NCBI RefSeq assembly: GCF_013004065.1
Contig: NZ_CP053084.1
Coordinates: forward strand, 2,356,001 to 2,420,000
DNA: 64,000 nt
Direction: 5' to 3'
Origin: Limnobacter sp. SAORIC-580
Lineage (GTDB): Bacteria; Pseudomonadota; Gammaproteobacteria; Burkholderiales; Burkholderiaceae_B
A program made the position numbers and the translations under genes. Below are positions 8,260-17,290 of the stretch, in pieces. The number at the start of each line of letters is the position of its first letter. The stretch's first letter is position 1. The notes beneath the pieces are model-generated. The model worked only from the letters and a program-made list of their open reading frames with translations. It was not told where the DNA came from and ran no database searches.

Positions 8260-9480
8260 TTAATGGGTGTGAGCTGGGGTATGTGCTGCCTTCTTGGCAG
8301 ACACAGGATAAAAATCAAGTTCTTCTGCACGACGCGGCACAATTGAATCCCAATTGGCACAGCCAGGGCATTGCCAGTAAAACTTCTTGGCCTGAAAGCC
8401 GCAAGACTGGCAACGGTAGCGCTCAAGGCGCTGCGTATGTTTGGAAATCAACTCACGTGTCAGACGCAGGTCTTGCATGCGGTCATCATCAAGCTTGCCT
8501 CGCAACTGGTGCTCCAGCAACTTGTCCAGGCCCAGCAGGCTGGGGCGGGCACGCACCTGTTCACGCAACAATTCGAATGCTGCGAACGGCCCTTTGGTTT
8601 CCTCAACAGCCTGCGCCAATACAAGCAGCAAATCAATTGAAGGGTACATGGTGCAATATTCCAGCAATGCTGCAATGCCCTCTTCCTCACGCTCAAGCTT
8701 CTTGAATGCAGCCCACATATTTGGCCCGACCAAGGGCAAATACCAGGGGTTCTGCCGCTCGGCAGCGCGCCACTGACCAATGGCTTCCTCAAACTGGTTT
8801 TGGGTGAAATAGATATCACCCAGCAACAGAGAGGCGCGCACATTTTGTGCATCAGTCAGCAAAGCATTTTGCAACTCGGCCTTGGCTTTGGGTAAATCTC
8901 CCGCATCGATAAACTGGGCTGCCAGTTCGCAATAAAAATGCGCGATATCGCCAGCAGGTACGTCCGCGCCATATTCACGAAGCTTGTGAGCTTGGGCAAT
9001 GGCCTTATCCCACGCTTTTTCCAGTTCATACAGTTCAAGCAACTGGCGCGAGGCCTCGGCTTTCATGTCCGAGCCCGACAAACTGTGGAAAGCCTGCTCG
9101 GCACGGTCCAAAATACCTGCCCGCAAGAAATCAACACCCAACTCATAGGTGGCTTTTTCCCGGTCTGCAGGTGTAATTTGTTCACGCGTAGTCAAAAACT
9201 GGTGCACCCGAATTGCCCGATCAATTTCGCCTTTCTTTCGAAACAGATTGGCCAGCGCAAAATGCAACTCAACGGTGTGCGTGTCGATTGCCGCCACTTC
9301 CAGAAAAGCGTCAATCGCCTTGTCAGGCTGCTCGCTGAGCAAGAAATTAACGCCTTTGAAATAAGAGGCAGGCAATTGGCCACGCACTGATGCATCAGAA
9401 CGTTTTTCGAGTCGGGCAGCCATCCATCCCAAGCTGAATATCAGCGGGATGAGTACCAACCACCAGGTTTCAAATTCCAT
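8260..9480 (-). CDS. lapB: Lipopolysaccharide assembly protein B (TPR plus rubredoxin-like zinc site)
   Basis: LapB (YciM) is an inner-membrane regulator that presents LpxC to FtsH and so tunes lipid A synthesis. The 406 residues have an N-terminal membrane anchor (about 6-22), then a run of TPR helices through roughly residue 340, and a C-terminal rubredoxin-type metal site with two CxxC pairs (CQSCG and CPGC, around 357-375). It overlaps lapA by 11 bases. The linkage to the heptose genes fits a lipopolysaccharide role. The C-terminus ends in an unusual His/Thr/Pro-rich tail (AAHTPAHTH). Confidence 0.93.
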   Translation of the reverse strand: MEFETWWLVLIPLIFSLGWMAARLEKRSDASVRGQLPASYFKGVNFLLSEQPDKAIDAFLEVAAIDTHTVELHFALANLFRKKGEIDRAIRVHQFLTTREQITPADREKATYELGVDFLRAGILDRAEQAFHSLSGSDMKAEASRQLLELYELEKAWDKAIAQAHKLREYGADVPAGDIAHFYCELAAQFIDAGDLPKAKAELQNALLTDAQNVRASLLLGDIYFTQNQFEEAIGQWRAAERQNPWYLPLVGPNMWAAFKKLEREEEGIAALLEYCTMYPSIDLLLVLAQAVEETKGPFAAFELLREQVRARPSLLGLDKLLEHQLRGKLDDDRMQDLRLTRELISKHTQRLERYRCQSCGFQAKKFYWQCPGCANWDSIVPRRAEELDFYPVSAKKAAHTPAHTH

Positions 9481-9811
9481 GGCTTGGGCCTATTGGCAAA
9501 GCCGGCATGGGTTCTTCGACAATAACCGGCGTATTGCCTTGTGCTTTGAGTTGATTCAACTCACGCTCAAGACGTTCCGCATTTTTCGTGGCCACAGAGG
9601 CTGCACGCTTGGCCTTCAACCAGGAGGGCAACAAAGAGATCCATGCGAATACAGCGCCCAACAGCAAGGCAAGTAGCAAGGCCACCACCAGTTGAACCTG
9701 AATTTCTAACCCAGGCAACCATTTGACGGTCACTAAATCCGTGTTTCGAATGGAAAATGTGAGAACAACAAGGAAGAGTGCAAGTCGCACAACCCAGGCA
9801 AGTATTTTCAA
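9470..9811 (-). CDS. lapA: Lipopolysaccharide assembly protein A domain protein
   Basis: A small protein of 113 residues with two membrane helices (about 4-20 and 38-62) joined by the family motif FSIRNTDLVTVKWLPG, then a charged, probably coiled-coil segment (SVATKNAERLERELNQLKAQ). This is the LapA/DUF1049 architecture, and LapA acts with LapB at the inner membrane in lipopolysaccharide homeostasis. It is the first gene of lapA-lapB-rfaE1-hldD and overlaps lapB by 11 bases, which suggests translational coupling. Confidence 0.88.
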   Translation of the reverse strand: MKILAWVVRLALFLVVLTFSIRNTDLVTVKWLPGLEIQVQLVVALLLALLLGAVFAWISLLPSWLKAKRAASVATKNAERLERELNQLKAQGNTPVIVEEPMPALPIGPSHGI

Positions 9812-9838
9812 GGTGGTCCCCTGTTTGTAGTTGGATCA

Positions 9839-9860
9839 ACGCCGATTCATTCATCGGCGT
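9839..9860. other. Perfect 8-bp inverted repeat between ihfB and lapA
   Basis: ACGCCGAT (9839-9846) and ATCGGCGT (9853-9860) pair around a 6-base loop. No U tract follows on either strand, so it is not a standard terminator. It could be an RNA stem in the ihfB-lapA transcript or a protein site. Confidence 0.35.
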
Positions 9861-9892
9861 GATGACTCAGGCTTCACCGAAGAACGATCGAA

Positions 9893-10189
9893 TTAACTCT
9901 CTTTCTTGGAGTATAAATCAACTCGCTCACGTAGCTCTTTGCCGGGCTTAAAGTGGGGCACACGCTTTTCAGGCACAACCACCTGTTCACCAGATTTTGG
10001 ATTGCGACCCACGCGCTGAGGGCGACGGGTCAGTGAGAAACTGCCGAACCCACGAATCTCAATGCGCTGACCTTCGGCCAAAGCTTGAGTCATGGAATCG
10101 AGAATGCTTTTGACAGCGAAATCCGTGTCGCGCACAGGCAACTTGGGGAATCGCTTGACCAGCTGATTGATGAGTTCTGATTTTGTCAT
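9893..10189 (-). CDS. ihfB: Integration host factor beta subunit
   Basis: IHF-beta pairs with IHF-alpha to bend DNA by about 160 degrees in recombination, replication and transcription. The 98 residues start [15 protein letters not shown] and carry the HU/IHF signature [27 protein letters not shown], with the intercalating proline in that region. The slightly extended C-terminal tail ([14 protein letters not shown]) is ordinary for betaproteobacteria. It lies 56 bases downstream of rpsA, as in most proteobacteria, but a strong hairpin separates them. Confidence 0.96.
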   Translation of the reverse strand: MTKSELINQLVKRFPKLPVRDTDFAVKSILDSMTQALAEGQRIEIRGFGSFSLTRRPQRVGRNPKSGEQVVVPEKRVPHFKPGKELRERVDLYSKKES

Positions 10190-10197
10190 TGTTCTTG

Positions 10198-10230
10198 AAA
10201 TAAAAAGGCGCTTCCCGAATGGGAAGCGCC
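10198..10230 (-). terminator. Intrinsic terminator between rpsA and ihfB
   Basis: A perfect 10-bp stem (GGCGCTTCCC / GGGAAGCGCC) with a 4-base loop is followed on the minus strand by TTTTTATTT. It stands directly before the ihfB start, so ihfB would depend on readthrough or its own promoter. Confidence 0.85.
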
Positions 10231-10245
10231 ACTTCTACGGACTGA

Positions 10246-11949
10246 TTACTGGTTGTTACCCAGTTTTGCTTTCAACAACGCGCCCAAGCTGGTTGTACCA
10301 GCAGAGCCTGCGCTTTCTTCAGCAATTTTCTTCATGGCTTCATCGGTGTCAACCTGGTCTTTGGCCTTGATGGACAAAGCGATTGAACGGGCCTTGCGGT
10401 CCACATTAATTACCATGGCTGTTACAGCATCGCCTTCCTTGTATGCATTGCGAGCGTCTTCAACACGATCGTTGGAGATTTCGGAAGCACGCAGGTAACC
10501 TTCGATGTCGTCGCCCAAATCAACCACAACACCTTTGGCATCCACAGATTTAACCGTGCCGTTTACCATGCTGCCGCGGTCATTGGACGATGCAAATACG
10601 GTGAAGGGATCGCCAGACAACTGCTTGATACCCAAGCTGATGCGCTCGCGTTCTGTGTCGATGGCCAGTACCAAGGCTTCAACTTCGTCACCTTTCTTGA
10701 AACGACGCACGGCTTCTTCACCGGTTTCGTTCCATGACAGGTCGGACAGATGCACCAAACCATCGATACCACCAGGCAAGCCGATGAACACGCCAAAGTC
10801 AGTGATTGACTTGATCGCGCCGGATACTTTGTCGCCTTTCTTGAAGCTGGTAGAGAACTCTTCCCAAGGGTTGGCCGCACATTGCTTCATGCCCAGGCTG
10901 ATACGACGACGCTCTTCGTCGATTTCCAGAACCATGACTTCTACTTCGTCGCCCAAGGTAACCACTTTCTTGGGGTCTACGTTCTTGTTGGTCCAGTCCA
11001 TTTCAGACACGTGTACCAAACCTTCGATGCCTTGCTCAACTTCAACAAACGCGCCGTAGTCGGTGATATTGGTAACCTTTCCGAACAAGCGTGTGTCAGC
11101 TGGGTAGCGACGTGACAAACCGACCCATGGGTCTTCGCCAAGCTGCTTCACGCCCAAGGACACGCGGTTCTTTTCCTGGTCGAACTTCAACACTTTTGCT
11201 TCGATTTCTTCGCCAACTGTCAGCACTTCGGACGGGTGACGTACACGACGCCATGCCAGGTCGGTGATGTGCAACAGGCCGTCGATACCGCCCAGATCCA
11301 CGAACGCGCCGTAGTCGGTGATGTTCTTGACAATGCCCTTGACCACAGAACCTTCCTGCAGGTTGGACAGCAGCTTTTCGCGCTCTTCACCCATGGTGGC
11401 TTCAACCACTGCACGGCGTGACAACACAACGTTGTTGCGCTTGCGATCGAGCTTGATGACCTTGAATTCGAGGGTTTTGCCTTCGAATGGAGTGGTGTCT
11501 TTCACGGGGCGCACATCTACCAGTGAACCTGGCAGGAAAGCACGGATGCTGTTGACCATCACGGTCAGGCCGCCCTTCACCTTGCCGGTGATGGTACCTG
11601 TAACCAGTTCGCCTGATTCCAGGGCTTGTTCCAGGCTCAGCCATGCGGACAGACGCTTGGCCTTGTCGCGAGACAGCAATGTTTCGCCGTAGCCGTTTTC
11701 CAGGGCTTCGATGGCCACGGAAATGAAGTCACCATCATTGACTTCGATGTTGCCGTGGTCGTCTTTGAATTCTTCGAGGGGGATGTAGCTTTCGGATTTC
11801 AGCCCGGCGTTCACAACAACGTAGTTGTAATCAACACGAACAACTTCGGCTGTGATCACTTCACCTGCGCGCATTTCTTTGCGGTTCAGGCTTTCTTCAA
11901 ACATAGCTGCAAAGCTATCTGGGGCTTGGGTAATTTCAGTTGTGGTCAT
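10246..11949 (-). CDS. rpsA: 30S ribosomal protein S1
   Basis: S1 binds mRNA and is needed to start translation of structured or weakly led messages. The start [21 protein letters not shown] at 11949 gives 567 residues with six S1 (OB-fold) repeats, visible as repeated GAFVDLGG/GLVHxSD-type segments such as [21 protein letters not shown]. The frame is open 25 codons upstream, but that extension is not S1-like. As in E. coli there is no good Shine-Dalgarno sequence, consistent with the known autoregulation of rpsA. A promoter lies just after cmk, giving a leader of about 130 bases. Confidence 0.97.
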   Translation of the reverse strand: MTTTEITQAPDSFAAMFEESLNRKEMRAGEVITAEVVRVDYNYVVVNAGLKSESYIPLEEFKDDHGNIEVNDGDFISVAIEALENGYGETLLSRDKAKRLSAWLSLEQALESGELVTGTITGKVKGGLTVMVNSIRAFLPGSLVDVRPVKDTTPFEGKTLEFKVIKLDRKRNNVVLSRRAVVEATMGEEREKLLSNLQEGSVVKGIVKNITDYGAFVDLGGIDGLLHITDLAWRRVRHPSEVLTVGEEIEAKVLKFDQEKNRVSLGVKQLGEDPWVGLSRRYPADTRLFGKVTNITDYGAFVEVEQGIEGLVHVSEMDWTNKNVDPKKVVTLGDEVEVMVLEIDEERRRISLGMKQCAANPWEEFSTSFKKGDKVSGAIKSITDFGVFIGLPGGIDGLVHLSDLSWNETGEEAVRRFKKGDEVEALVLAIDTERERISLGIKQLSGDPFTVFASSNDRGSMVNGTVKSVDAKGVVVDLGDDIEGYLRASEISNDRVEDARNAYKEGDAVTAMVINVDRKARSIALSIKAKDQVDTDEAMKKIAEESAGSAGTTSLGALLKAKLGNNQ

Positions 11950-12085
11950 AAATTTGAGATTTAACACGCCACTGCGGGAAGCAAGGCGGAGTTCAAAAAC
12001 GTGATTCTCGGGATTGAAAACCACGGCGTTCTCTTCTAAAAAACCATCGTCGAAGCTCGGCGAGGTTCATTAAATGAGGGATAGG

Positions 12086-12114
12086 AGTGTACCAAGAAAG
12101 CCTTTGCTGATCAA
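12086..12114 (-). promoter_or_regulatory. Sigma-70 promoter of rpsA
   Basis: On the minus strand, -35 TTGATC (12114-12109), a 17-base spacer and -10 TACACT (12091-12086), immediately after the cmk stop codon. It would let rpsA be transcribed separately from the aromatic operon. Confidence 0.65.
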
Positions 12115-12118
12115 GCGT

Positions 12119-12793
12119 TTAAATGCGTTCTTGCGCCCAATTCAAAATGGTTGAGACCACCTGATCAATCGGCATGTTGGAACAATCCAACACCAAGGCA
12201 TCCTCACAGGGCCTTAGAGGGGCCACAGCACGCTCTGAGTCTCGCTTGTCGCGAGCCATCAGATCGCTATAAATTGCCTGAAAGTCGGCCTTCTGACCCC
12301 GCCCTTCAATTTGCCTGACTCGACGTTCAGCCCGCACCTGTGCACTGGCTGTTAAAAACACCTTCAGGAAAGAGTCAGGGAAAACAACAGACCCCATGTC
12401 GCGTCCATCGGCCACGAGGCCCGGGGCTTGGCGAAAATCACGTTGGCGCTGCAACAAACCGGCCCGAACCTCCGGCACCACCGCCAGGCGTGAGGCCATG
12501 ACTCCAGCATCCTCTGTACGAATAGACTCGGAGACATCCACACCGCCAAGCAATATCCGATCATCTCGAAATTGCACCGGCAAATTGGCTGCCATGGGAA
12601 TAATCCGTAGCAAGTCGACGGGCAGATCGGGATTCAAAGCAGCCCGTTCCACGGCTACAGCCAACACCCGGTAAATTGCCCCACTATCCAGATAATGGTA
12701 GCCAAGCCTTCCTGCCACCAAAGCTGCAACGGTCCCCTTGCCCGACGCTGTAGGACCGTCGATCGCGATTACCGGACAGTTGGGAATACTCAT
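12119..12793 (-). CDS. cmk: Cytidylate kinase
   Basis: Phosphorylates CMP and dCMP with ATP in pyrimidine salvage. The 224 residues begin with the P-loop AIDGPTASGKGTVAALVA. YHYLDSGAIYR (substrate loop) follows, then GRDMGSVVFPDS and the lid-region arginines RAERRVRQIE. It lies five bases after aroA, placing it at the end of the serC-pheA-hisC-tyrA-aroA-cmk run, the standard neighbourhood in Burkholderiales. Confidence 0.96.
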   Translation of the reverse strand: MSIPNCPVIAIDGPTASGKGTVAALVAGRLGYHYLDSGAIYRVLAVAVERAALNPDLPVDLLRIIPMAANLPVQFRDDRILLGGVDVSESIRTEDAGVMASRLAVVPEVRAGLLQRQRDFRQAPGLVADGRDMGSVVFPDSFLKVFLTASAQVRAERRVRQIEGRGQKADFQAIYSDLMARDKRDSERAVAPLRPCEDALVLDCSNMPIDQVVSTILNWAQERI

Positions 12794-12798
12794 AAGCC

Positions 12799-14142
12799 CT
12801 AACCCTTGCGAACGGATTGAACCTGCATACCCAGGGAATTGGCCAAAGCAACAAATCCGGGGAAAGAGGTATCGACTGTTTGTGCGCCGTGAATGACCAT
12901 GGTGCCTTGTGCACGAATGGCTGCAACGCTAAACGACATCGCAATTCGATGATCGCCCTGTGACTCAATGTTGGTGGCCTTGTAGCGCAAACCGTCGACA
13001 TGACCCAAGCCCTGAATAATCATGCCGTCCTCGGTGGGCTCGGCATCAATGCCGCACTTTTGAAGGCCGTGTGCCATCACAGCGATGCGATCAGACTCCT
13101 TCACGCGCAACTCTTCGGCACCAGTTAATACAGTACGCCCGGTGGCATTGGCCGCGGCAACAAACAACACCGGAAATTCATCAATCGCCAATGGCACCAG
13201 ATGCTCGGGGATCTCAATTCCTTTCAAAGATGTGCTGCGAATACGCACATCGGCCACGGGCTCACCCCCCACCTCAGCATGGTTGCTCAACTCAATACTG
13301 GCACCCATAAGCTTCAGGATATCGATCACACCAGTGCGGGTCGGATTCAAACCGACGTGCTTCAGGGTAATGTCCGCTTGCGGCGCGATCGACGCGGCCA
13401 CCATGAAAAATGCAGCCGACGAAATATCGGATGGCACATCGATTTTGGTGGCTTTCAGTGTTTGCCCACCTTTCACACTGGCCCGTGAGCCTTCGGTGGT
13501 CACTTCAACACCAAATCCACGCAACATTCGCTCGGTGTGGTCACGGGTTACGGCAGGCTCGGTTACGGTGGTAGTGCCTTCCGCATACAAACCTGCGAGA
13601 AGAACGCAAGACTTCACCTGTGCCGAGGCCATGGGCAACACATAATCAATCGCCTTCAAAGTAGTGCGACCATGAATATGCAGAGGCGGACGCCCTCCTT
13701 CTTGCGCCTCTATTCGCGCACCCATCAGCACCAACGGGTCGATTACTCGTTTCATGGGGCGCTTGCCCAGGCTTGAATCCCCGGTCAGCACGCAATCAAA
13801 ATCCTGGCCAGCCAACAGTCCTGACATCAAGCGCATGGAGGTACCTGAGTTGCCACAGTCGAGTACCTGGCGCGGTGCTTTCAAGCCATGCATGCCCACA
13901 CCATGCACCTTCACCCTGCCTTTGTCCGGACCTTCAATGTTGACGCCCAAAGCACGAAAAGCGTTCATGGTCGCGAGTGCATCTTCGCCCTCTAGAAAAC
14001 CTTCAACTTCGGTGGTGCCTTCAGCAATCGACCCCATCATGATTGAACGATGGGAAATTGATTTGTCGCCGGGCACGCGGGCGGATCCCGACATGCTTTG
14101 GGTGCTGCTGGCGTGAAATTCGATCAAATTCAGATCTGACAT
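12799..14142 (-). CDS. aroA: 5-enolpyruvylshikimate-3-phosphate synthase
   Basis: Transfers enolpyruvyl from PEP to shikimate-3-phosphate, the sixth step of the shikimate pathway. The ATG at 14142 (MSDLNLIEF) gives 447 residues. The frame extends 44 codons upstream into tyrA, but that part is not family-like, and GGAT lies before the chosen ATG. Landmarks are ARVPGDKSISHRS (shikimate-3-phosphate loop), DCGNSGTSMRLMSGLLAG and, near the C-terminus, RVKESDRIAVMA. The glycine-containing GNSGT and KSISHR pattern suggests a class I enzyme. It lies 31 bases after tyrA. Confidence 0.96.
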   Translation of the reverse strand: MSDLNLIEFHASSTQSMSGSARVPGDKSISHRSIMMGSIAEGTTEVEGFLEGEDALATMNAFRALGVNIEGPDKGRVKVHGVGMHGLKAPRQVLDCGNSGTSMRLMSGLLAGQDFDCVLTGDSSLGKRPMKRVIDPLVLMGARIEAQEGGRPPLHIHGRTTLKAIDYVLPMASAQVKSCVLLAGLYAEGTTTVTEPAVTRDHTERMLRGFGVEVTTEGSRASVKGGQTLKATKIDVPSDISSAAFFMVAASIAPQADITLKHVGLNPTRTGVIDILKLMGASIELSNHAEVGGEPVADVRIRSTSLKGIEIPEHLVPLAIDEFPVLFVAAANATGRTVLTGAEELRVKESDRIAVMAHGLQKCGIDAEPTEDGMIIQGLGHVDGLRYKATNIESQGDHRIAMSFSVAAIRAQGTMVIHGAQTVDTSFPGFVALANSLGMQVQSVRKG

Positions 14143-14173
14143 AACAAAGTATCCGTTGAATAATTGGACTGAA

Positions 14174-15061
14174 TTAATTCTGCTTCCAGTGACTGCGGTA
14201 TTCAGATGCCTGAGCAAGAATGCGTTCAAGTGTGGCACGGTCGCCGTTCTCGATCGCCTTGCGAAGACTCGCAATATTCGCCTCGAAACCGCTTAGCATG
14301 CTCAACAAGGCGGCGCTGTTGTTTTGAAAAATATCCGCCCACATTTCAGGCGAGCTGGCAGCAATACGAGTGAAATCCCTGTAACCCGCACCACCCTCTT
14401 TCATGAATTCTGCGCCCTTGGGGTGACCCAGCACGCTAGCCACATAGCTGAAGGCCAACAGGTGTGGCAGGTGGCTGACTGCACCAAACATTTCGTCGTG
14501 ATCCATGGCATTCATGGTGCTTAACTTGGCACCAATGGCTGCCCAGAAGTTTTCAACTTTTTTCAAGCCCGCCGGGTTGGTTTGTGGCAAGGAGCAAAGT
14601 ACACAATTGCGCCCTTCAAACAGATTCGCAACCGCTGCGGCGGGGCCATGCGACTCGCCGCCGGCAATTGGATGGGCCAACACAAACCGGGCTTTCAAAC
14701 CCGGAAATTGCGGCTCAAGTTCATCCAGCATCACGGCCACATCCGACTTGGTACTGCCGGCATCAAAAATCAGACAATTGGGCGGCAAAGAGGGTAAAAA
14801 CTGGGTGAGCACCTGTTTGTATTGCCGAACGGGAATGGACAGAACCACCACATCGACATTGCGCACATTCGAATCGCCTGGACCGGCAATGCACTCATCA
14901 ACAATTCCCAACTTCAGGGCTTCGTGAGCAGTTTCAAGCTTGCGTGAATAACCCAGCACGTGCCCTGCCAAACCCTTTTTTTTGGCAGCCAGACAAATTG
15001 AGCCACCAATCAAACCCACGCCAATGGCAAGCATGCGGTTGAAAATTGTTCCCTTGGCCAT
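14174..15061 (-). CDS. tyrA: Prephenate (or arogenate) dehydrogenase
   Basis: Oxidatively decarboxylates prephenate or arogenate for tyrosine synthesis. The ATG at 15061 (MAKGTIFNRM) overlaps the hisC stop by one base (TGATG); a GTG one codon earlier is possible. The 295 residues have the dinucleotide fold GVGLIGGSICLAAKK, then DAGSTKSDV, the catalytic-histidine segment FVLAHPIAGGESHGP, and AVSHLPHLLAFSYV. It is a monofunctional dehydrogenase without chorismate mutase or ACT domain. The cofactor (NAD or NADP) cannot be decided by eye. Confidence 0.93.
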   Translation of the reverse strand: MAKGTIFNRMLAIGVGLIGGSICLAAKKKGLAGHVLGYSRKLETAHEALKLGIVDECIAGPGDSNVRNVDVVVLSIPVRQYKQVLTQFLPSLPPNCLIFDAGSTKSDVAVMLDELEPQFPGLKARFVLAHPIAGGESHGPAAAVANLFEGRNCVLCSLPQTNPAGLKKVENFWAAIGAKLSTMNAMDHDEMFGAVSHLPHLLAFSYVASVLGHPKGAEFMKEGGAGYRDFTRIAASSPEMWADIFQNNSAALLSMLSGFEANIASLRKAIENGDRATLERILAQASEYRSHWKQN

Positions 15062-16188
15062 CACGAAGCCTGCAAGCTGGCCAGCGCTTTGGGCAAGGCC
15101 ACCAAAAAGGCTTCGTTTTCATGAGGCAGGCCAATAGACACACGCAACCATTGCGGCAAACCGTAGCCATTGACTGGGCGAACGATAACGCCCAAACGCT
15201 GAAGAGCGTCGAACACCTTCATGCCCGCGTCATCCGTATTTCCCGCTTTGAACAACACAAAATTGCCATAAGAAGGCACGTACTCTAAACCGAGAAACTT
15301 CAAGCCACTTTCGATTTGCTCAAGCCCTTTGAGATTCACCTCATAGGTTTGCTGCAGGAATTCCGCATCATCAATTGCCGCCTCTGCCGCAGCAAGTGCC
15401 AATGAATTGACATTGAAGGGCTGGCGAACGCGGTTCATCAAATCGGCCACCTCGACACTGGACACTGCATAGCCCACGCGCAAACCAGCCAAGCCGTAGG
15501 CCTTGGAGAAACTGCGCGACACCAGCAAATTGGGGAACTGTGAAACCCACTGCGTAGAGTCGTACTGATCCTCGGGTTTCAGAAATTCGTTGTAGGCCTC
15601 ATCAAGCACAACCAGCACATGCGATGGCACCTGCTTCAAAAAAGCAAGCAACTTTTCCTGGGGCAAAAAAGTACCTGTGGGGTTGTTGGGGTTGGCAATG
15701 AAAACCACATGTGTTTGCGTATCGATGGCTTTCAAGAACCCATCCAGATCATGGGTAAAGCAAACCGCAGGCACCACTTTGGACTGAGCGCCGCAACCCT
15801 GTGTCGCCAGTGGGTAAACCGCGAAAGCATACTGCGAAAACACGGCATTGGTGCCCTGCGTAAGAAAGGCTTTTGCTGCCAACTCCAACACATCGTTCGA
15901 ACCATTGCCCAAGGTAATTTGTTCGGGTTTCACGCCATGACGAGCGGCCAATTTCGCTTTCAAGGCAAAACCATTTGCATCGGGATAACGGCCCAGATCC
16001 ATCGCAGCCTGTGCAATAGCTGCCTTGGCTTTTTCACCCAGCCCCAGTGGATTTTCATTGGAAGCAAGTTTGACCACCGTATTCGGATCGAGGCCCAATT
16101 CACGGACCACATCGGACACTGGCTTGCCAGCCTTGTAAGGGGCAATGGCACGAATGAATTCAGGAGATTGCTCGGTCAGTTTTTGCAT
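15061..16188 (-). CDS. hisC: Histidinol-phosphate / aromatic aminotransferase (HisC family)
   Basis: A fold-type I PLP aminotransferase of 375 residues. NENPLGLGEKA lies near the N-terminus, FIANPNNPTGTFL in the middle, DEAYNEF carries the PLP-contacting aspartate/tyrosine, and SRSFSKAYGLAGLRVGYA carries the Schiff-base lysine. The sequence is HisC family, but it lies between pheA and tyrA with no his genes near. This arrangement is typical of a second HisC copy (hisC2) that aminates phenylpyruvate, hydroxyphenylpyruvate or prephenate. It overlaps tyrA by one base and follows pheA after 10 bases. Confidence 0.92.
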   Translation of the reverse strand: MQKLTEQSPEFIRAIAPYKAGKPVSDVVRELGLDPNTVVKLASNENPLGLGEKAKAAIAQAAMDLGRYPDANGFALKAKLAARHGVKPEQITLGNGSNDVLELAAKAFLTQGTNAVFSQYAFAVYPLATQGCGAQSKVVPAVCFTHDLDGFLKAIDTQTHVVFIANPNNPTGTFLPQEKLLAFLKQVPSHVLVVLDEAYNEFLKPEDQYDSTQWVSQFPNLLVSRSFSKAYGLAGLRVGYAVSSVEVADLMNRVRQPFNVNSLALAAAEAAIDDAEFLQQTYEVNLKGLEQIESGLKFLGLEYVPSYGNFVLFKAGNTDDAGMKVFDALQRLGVIVRPVNGYGLPQWLRVSIGLPHENEAFLVALPKALASLQAS

Positions 16189-16198
16189 GGTGCTGCTT

Positions 16199-17290
16199 TC
16201 AGTTGCGTTGTGCTGCCGGGTATGAACCCAGCACTTTCAAAAAGGATGCATTTTTTCTCAATTGATCCAGGGCCTTGGCCACGGCAGGCTCAGTTTGATG
16301 ACCTTGCAGATCAATAAAGAAATAGTATTCCCAGCGTCCGTTGCGTGCAGGTCGAGACTCCAGTCGGGTCATGGAAACATTCTCGGCATTAAACGGTTCC
16401 AACATTTTGTAAACAGCCCCGGGTTGATTGGGCACTGAGGCAACCAAACTTGTTTTGTCCTGCCCGGAAGGCCCTGTAATTTGATTGCCCAAGACCAGGA
16501 AACGAGTGGTGTTGTGCGCATCGTCCTGGATATGCTCTTGAAATGCCTTCAAGCCATAACGCTCGCGCGCCGCTTGGCCTGCAATGGCTGCCACTTTTGC
16601 ATTTTCGCTGGCCATTTGCGCAGCGACACCGTTGCTGGCCACGGTTTCTTGTTGAATATGCGGTGCGTACTGCGAAAGCCAACCACGGCACTGGGCCAAC
16701 GCCTGCGGGTGCGCACAAATTTTCTCAATACCGTCCAGTGAGCCGGTTTGACACAACAACTGATGGTGAATAGCCAATTGCACTTCACCACACACCAACG
16801 CGCTTGACTCCACCAGCGCGTCCAGCGTGCGAGCAATCGACCCTTCTGTCGAGTTTTCAACAGGCACCACTGCAAAATCAACTTGCTGGGCTTGCAACTG
16901 GCGAAATGCTTCTTCAATCGTGTCAACAGGCTCAGCCTGAACGCAATGCCCAAAGAATGACCACACCGCCTGTTCGCTGTAAGTGCCCAAGGGGCCAAGG
17001 AACGCCACATGTACCTCGCGCTCCAGGGAGCGGCAAGCCGACATGATCTCCTTGAACAAAGTGTTGACGTGTTGGGTATTCAAAGGCCCGCTGTTGGCCG
17101 CATTCAGTTTGTCGAGCACCTGCGCCTCTCGTTCGGGGCGCATGACCGGGGCATCGGTTTTTGCTTTCACATGGCCGATGGACTGGGCCAAACTTGCTCG
17201 CTTGTTCAGCAGCACCAGCATTTGCTGATCGATTTCGTCGATTTGGTCACGAAACTTCAACAACTCGGCGTTGATATCCGGGGTATTCAT
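16199..17290 (-). CDS. pheA: Chorismate mutase / prephenate dehydratase (P-protein)
   Basis: A bifunctional enzyme that turns chorismate into prephenate and then phenylpyruvate. The ATG at 17290 (MNTPDINAELLKFRDQID) overlaps the serC stop by one base and gives 363 residues. The AroQ-type mutase is about residues 5-95 (IDEIDQQMLVLLNKRA). Prephenate dehydratase is about 100-275, with FLGPLGTYSEQAV, VVPVENSTEGS and the catalytic TRF in NTTRFLVLG. A C-terminal ACT domain (ESRPARNGRWEYYFFIDLQGH) gives feedback inhibition by phenylalanine. No leader peptide rich in Phe codons was sought, as the gene is internal to the operon. Confidence 0.96.
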   Translation of the reverse strand: MNTPDINAELLKFRDQIDEIDQQMLVLLNKRASLAQSIGHVKAKTDAPVMRPEREAQVLDKLNAANSGPLNTQHVNTLFKEIMSACRSLEREVHVAFLGPLGTYSEQAVWSFFGHCVQAEPVDTIEEAFRQLQAQQVDFAVVPVENSTEGSIARTLDALVESSALVCGEVQLAIHHQLLCQTGSLDGIEKICAHPQALAQCRGWLSQYAPHIQQETVASNGVAAQMASENAKVAAIAGQAARERYGLKAFQEHIQDDAHNTTRFLVLGNQITGPSGQDKTSLVASVPNQPGAVYKMLEPFNAENVSMTRLESRPARNGRWEYYFFIDLQGHQTEPAVAKALDQLRKNASFLKVLGSYPAAQRN

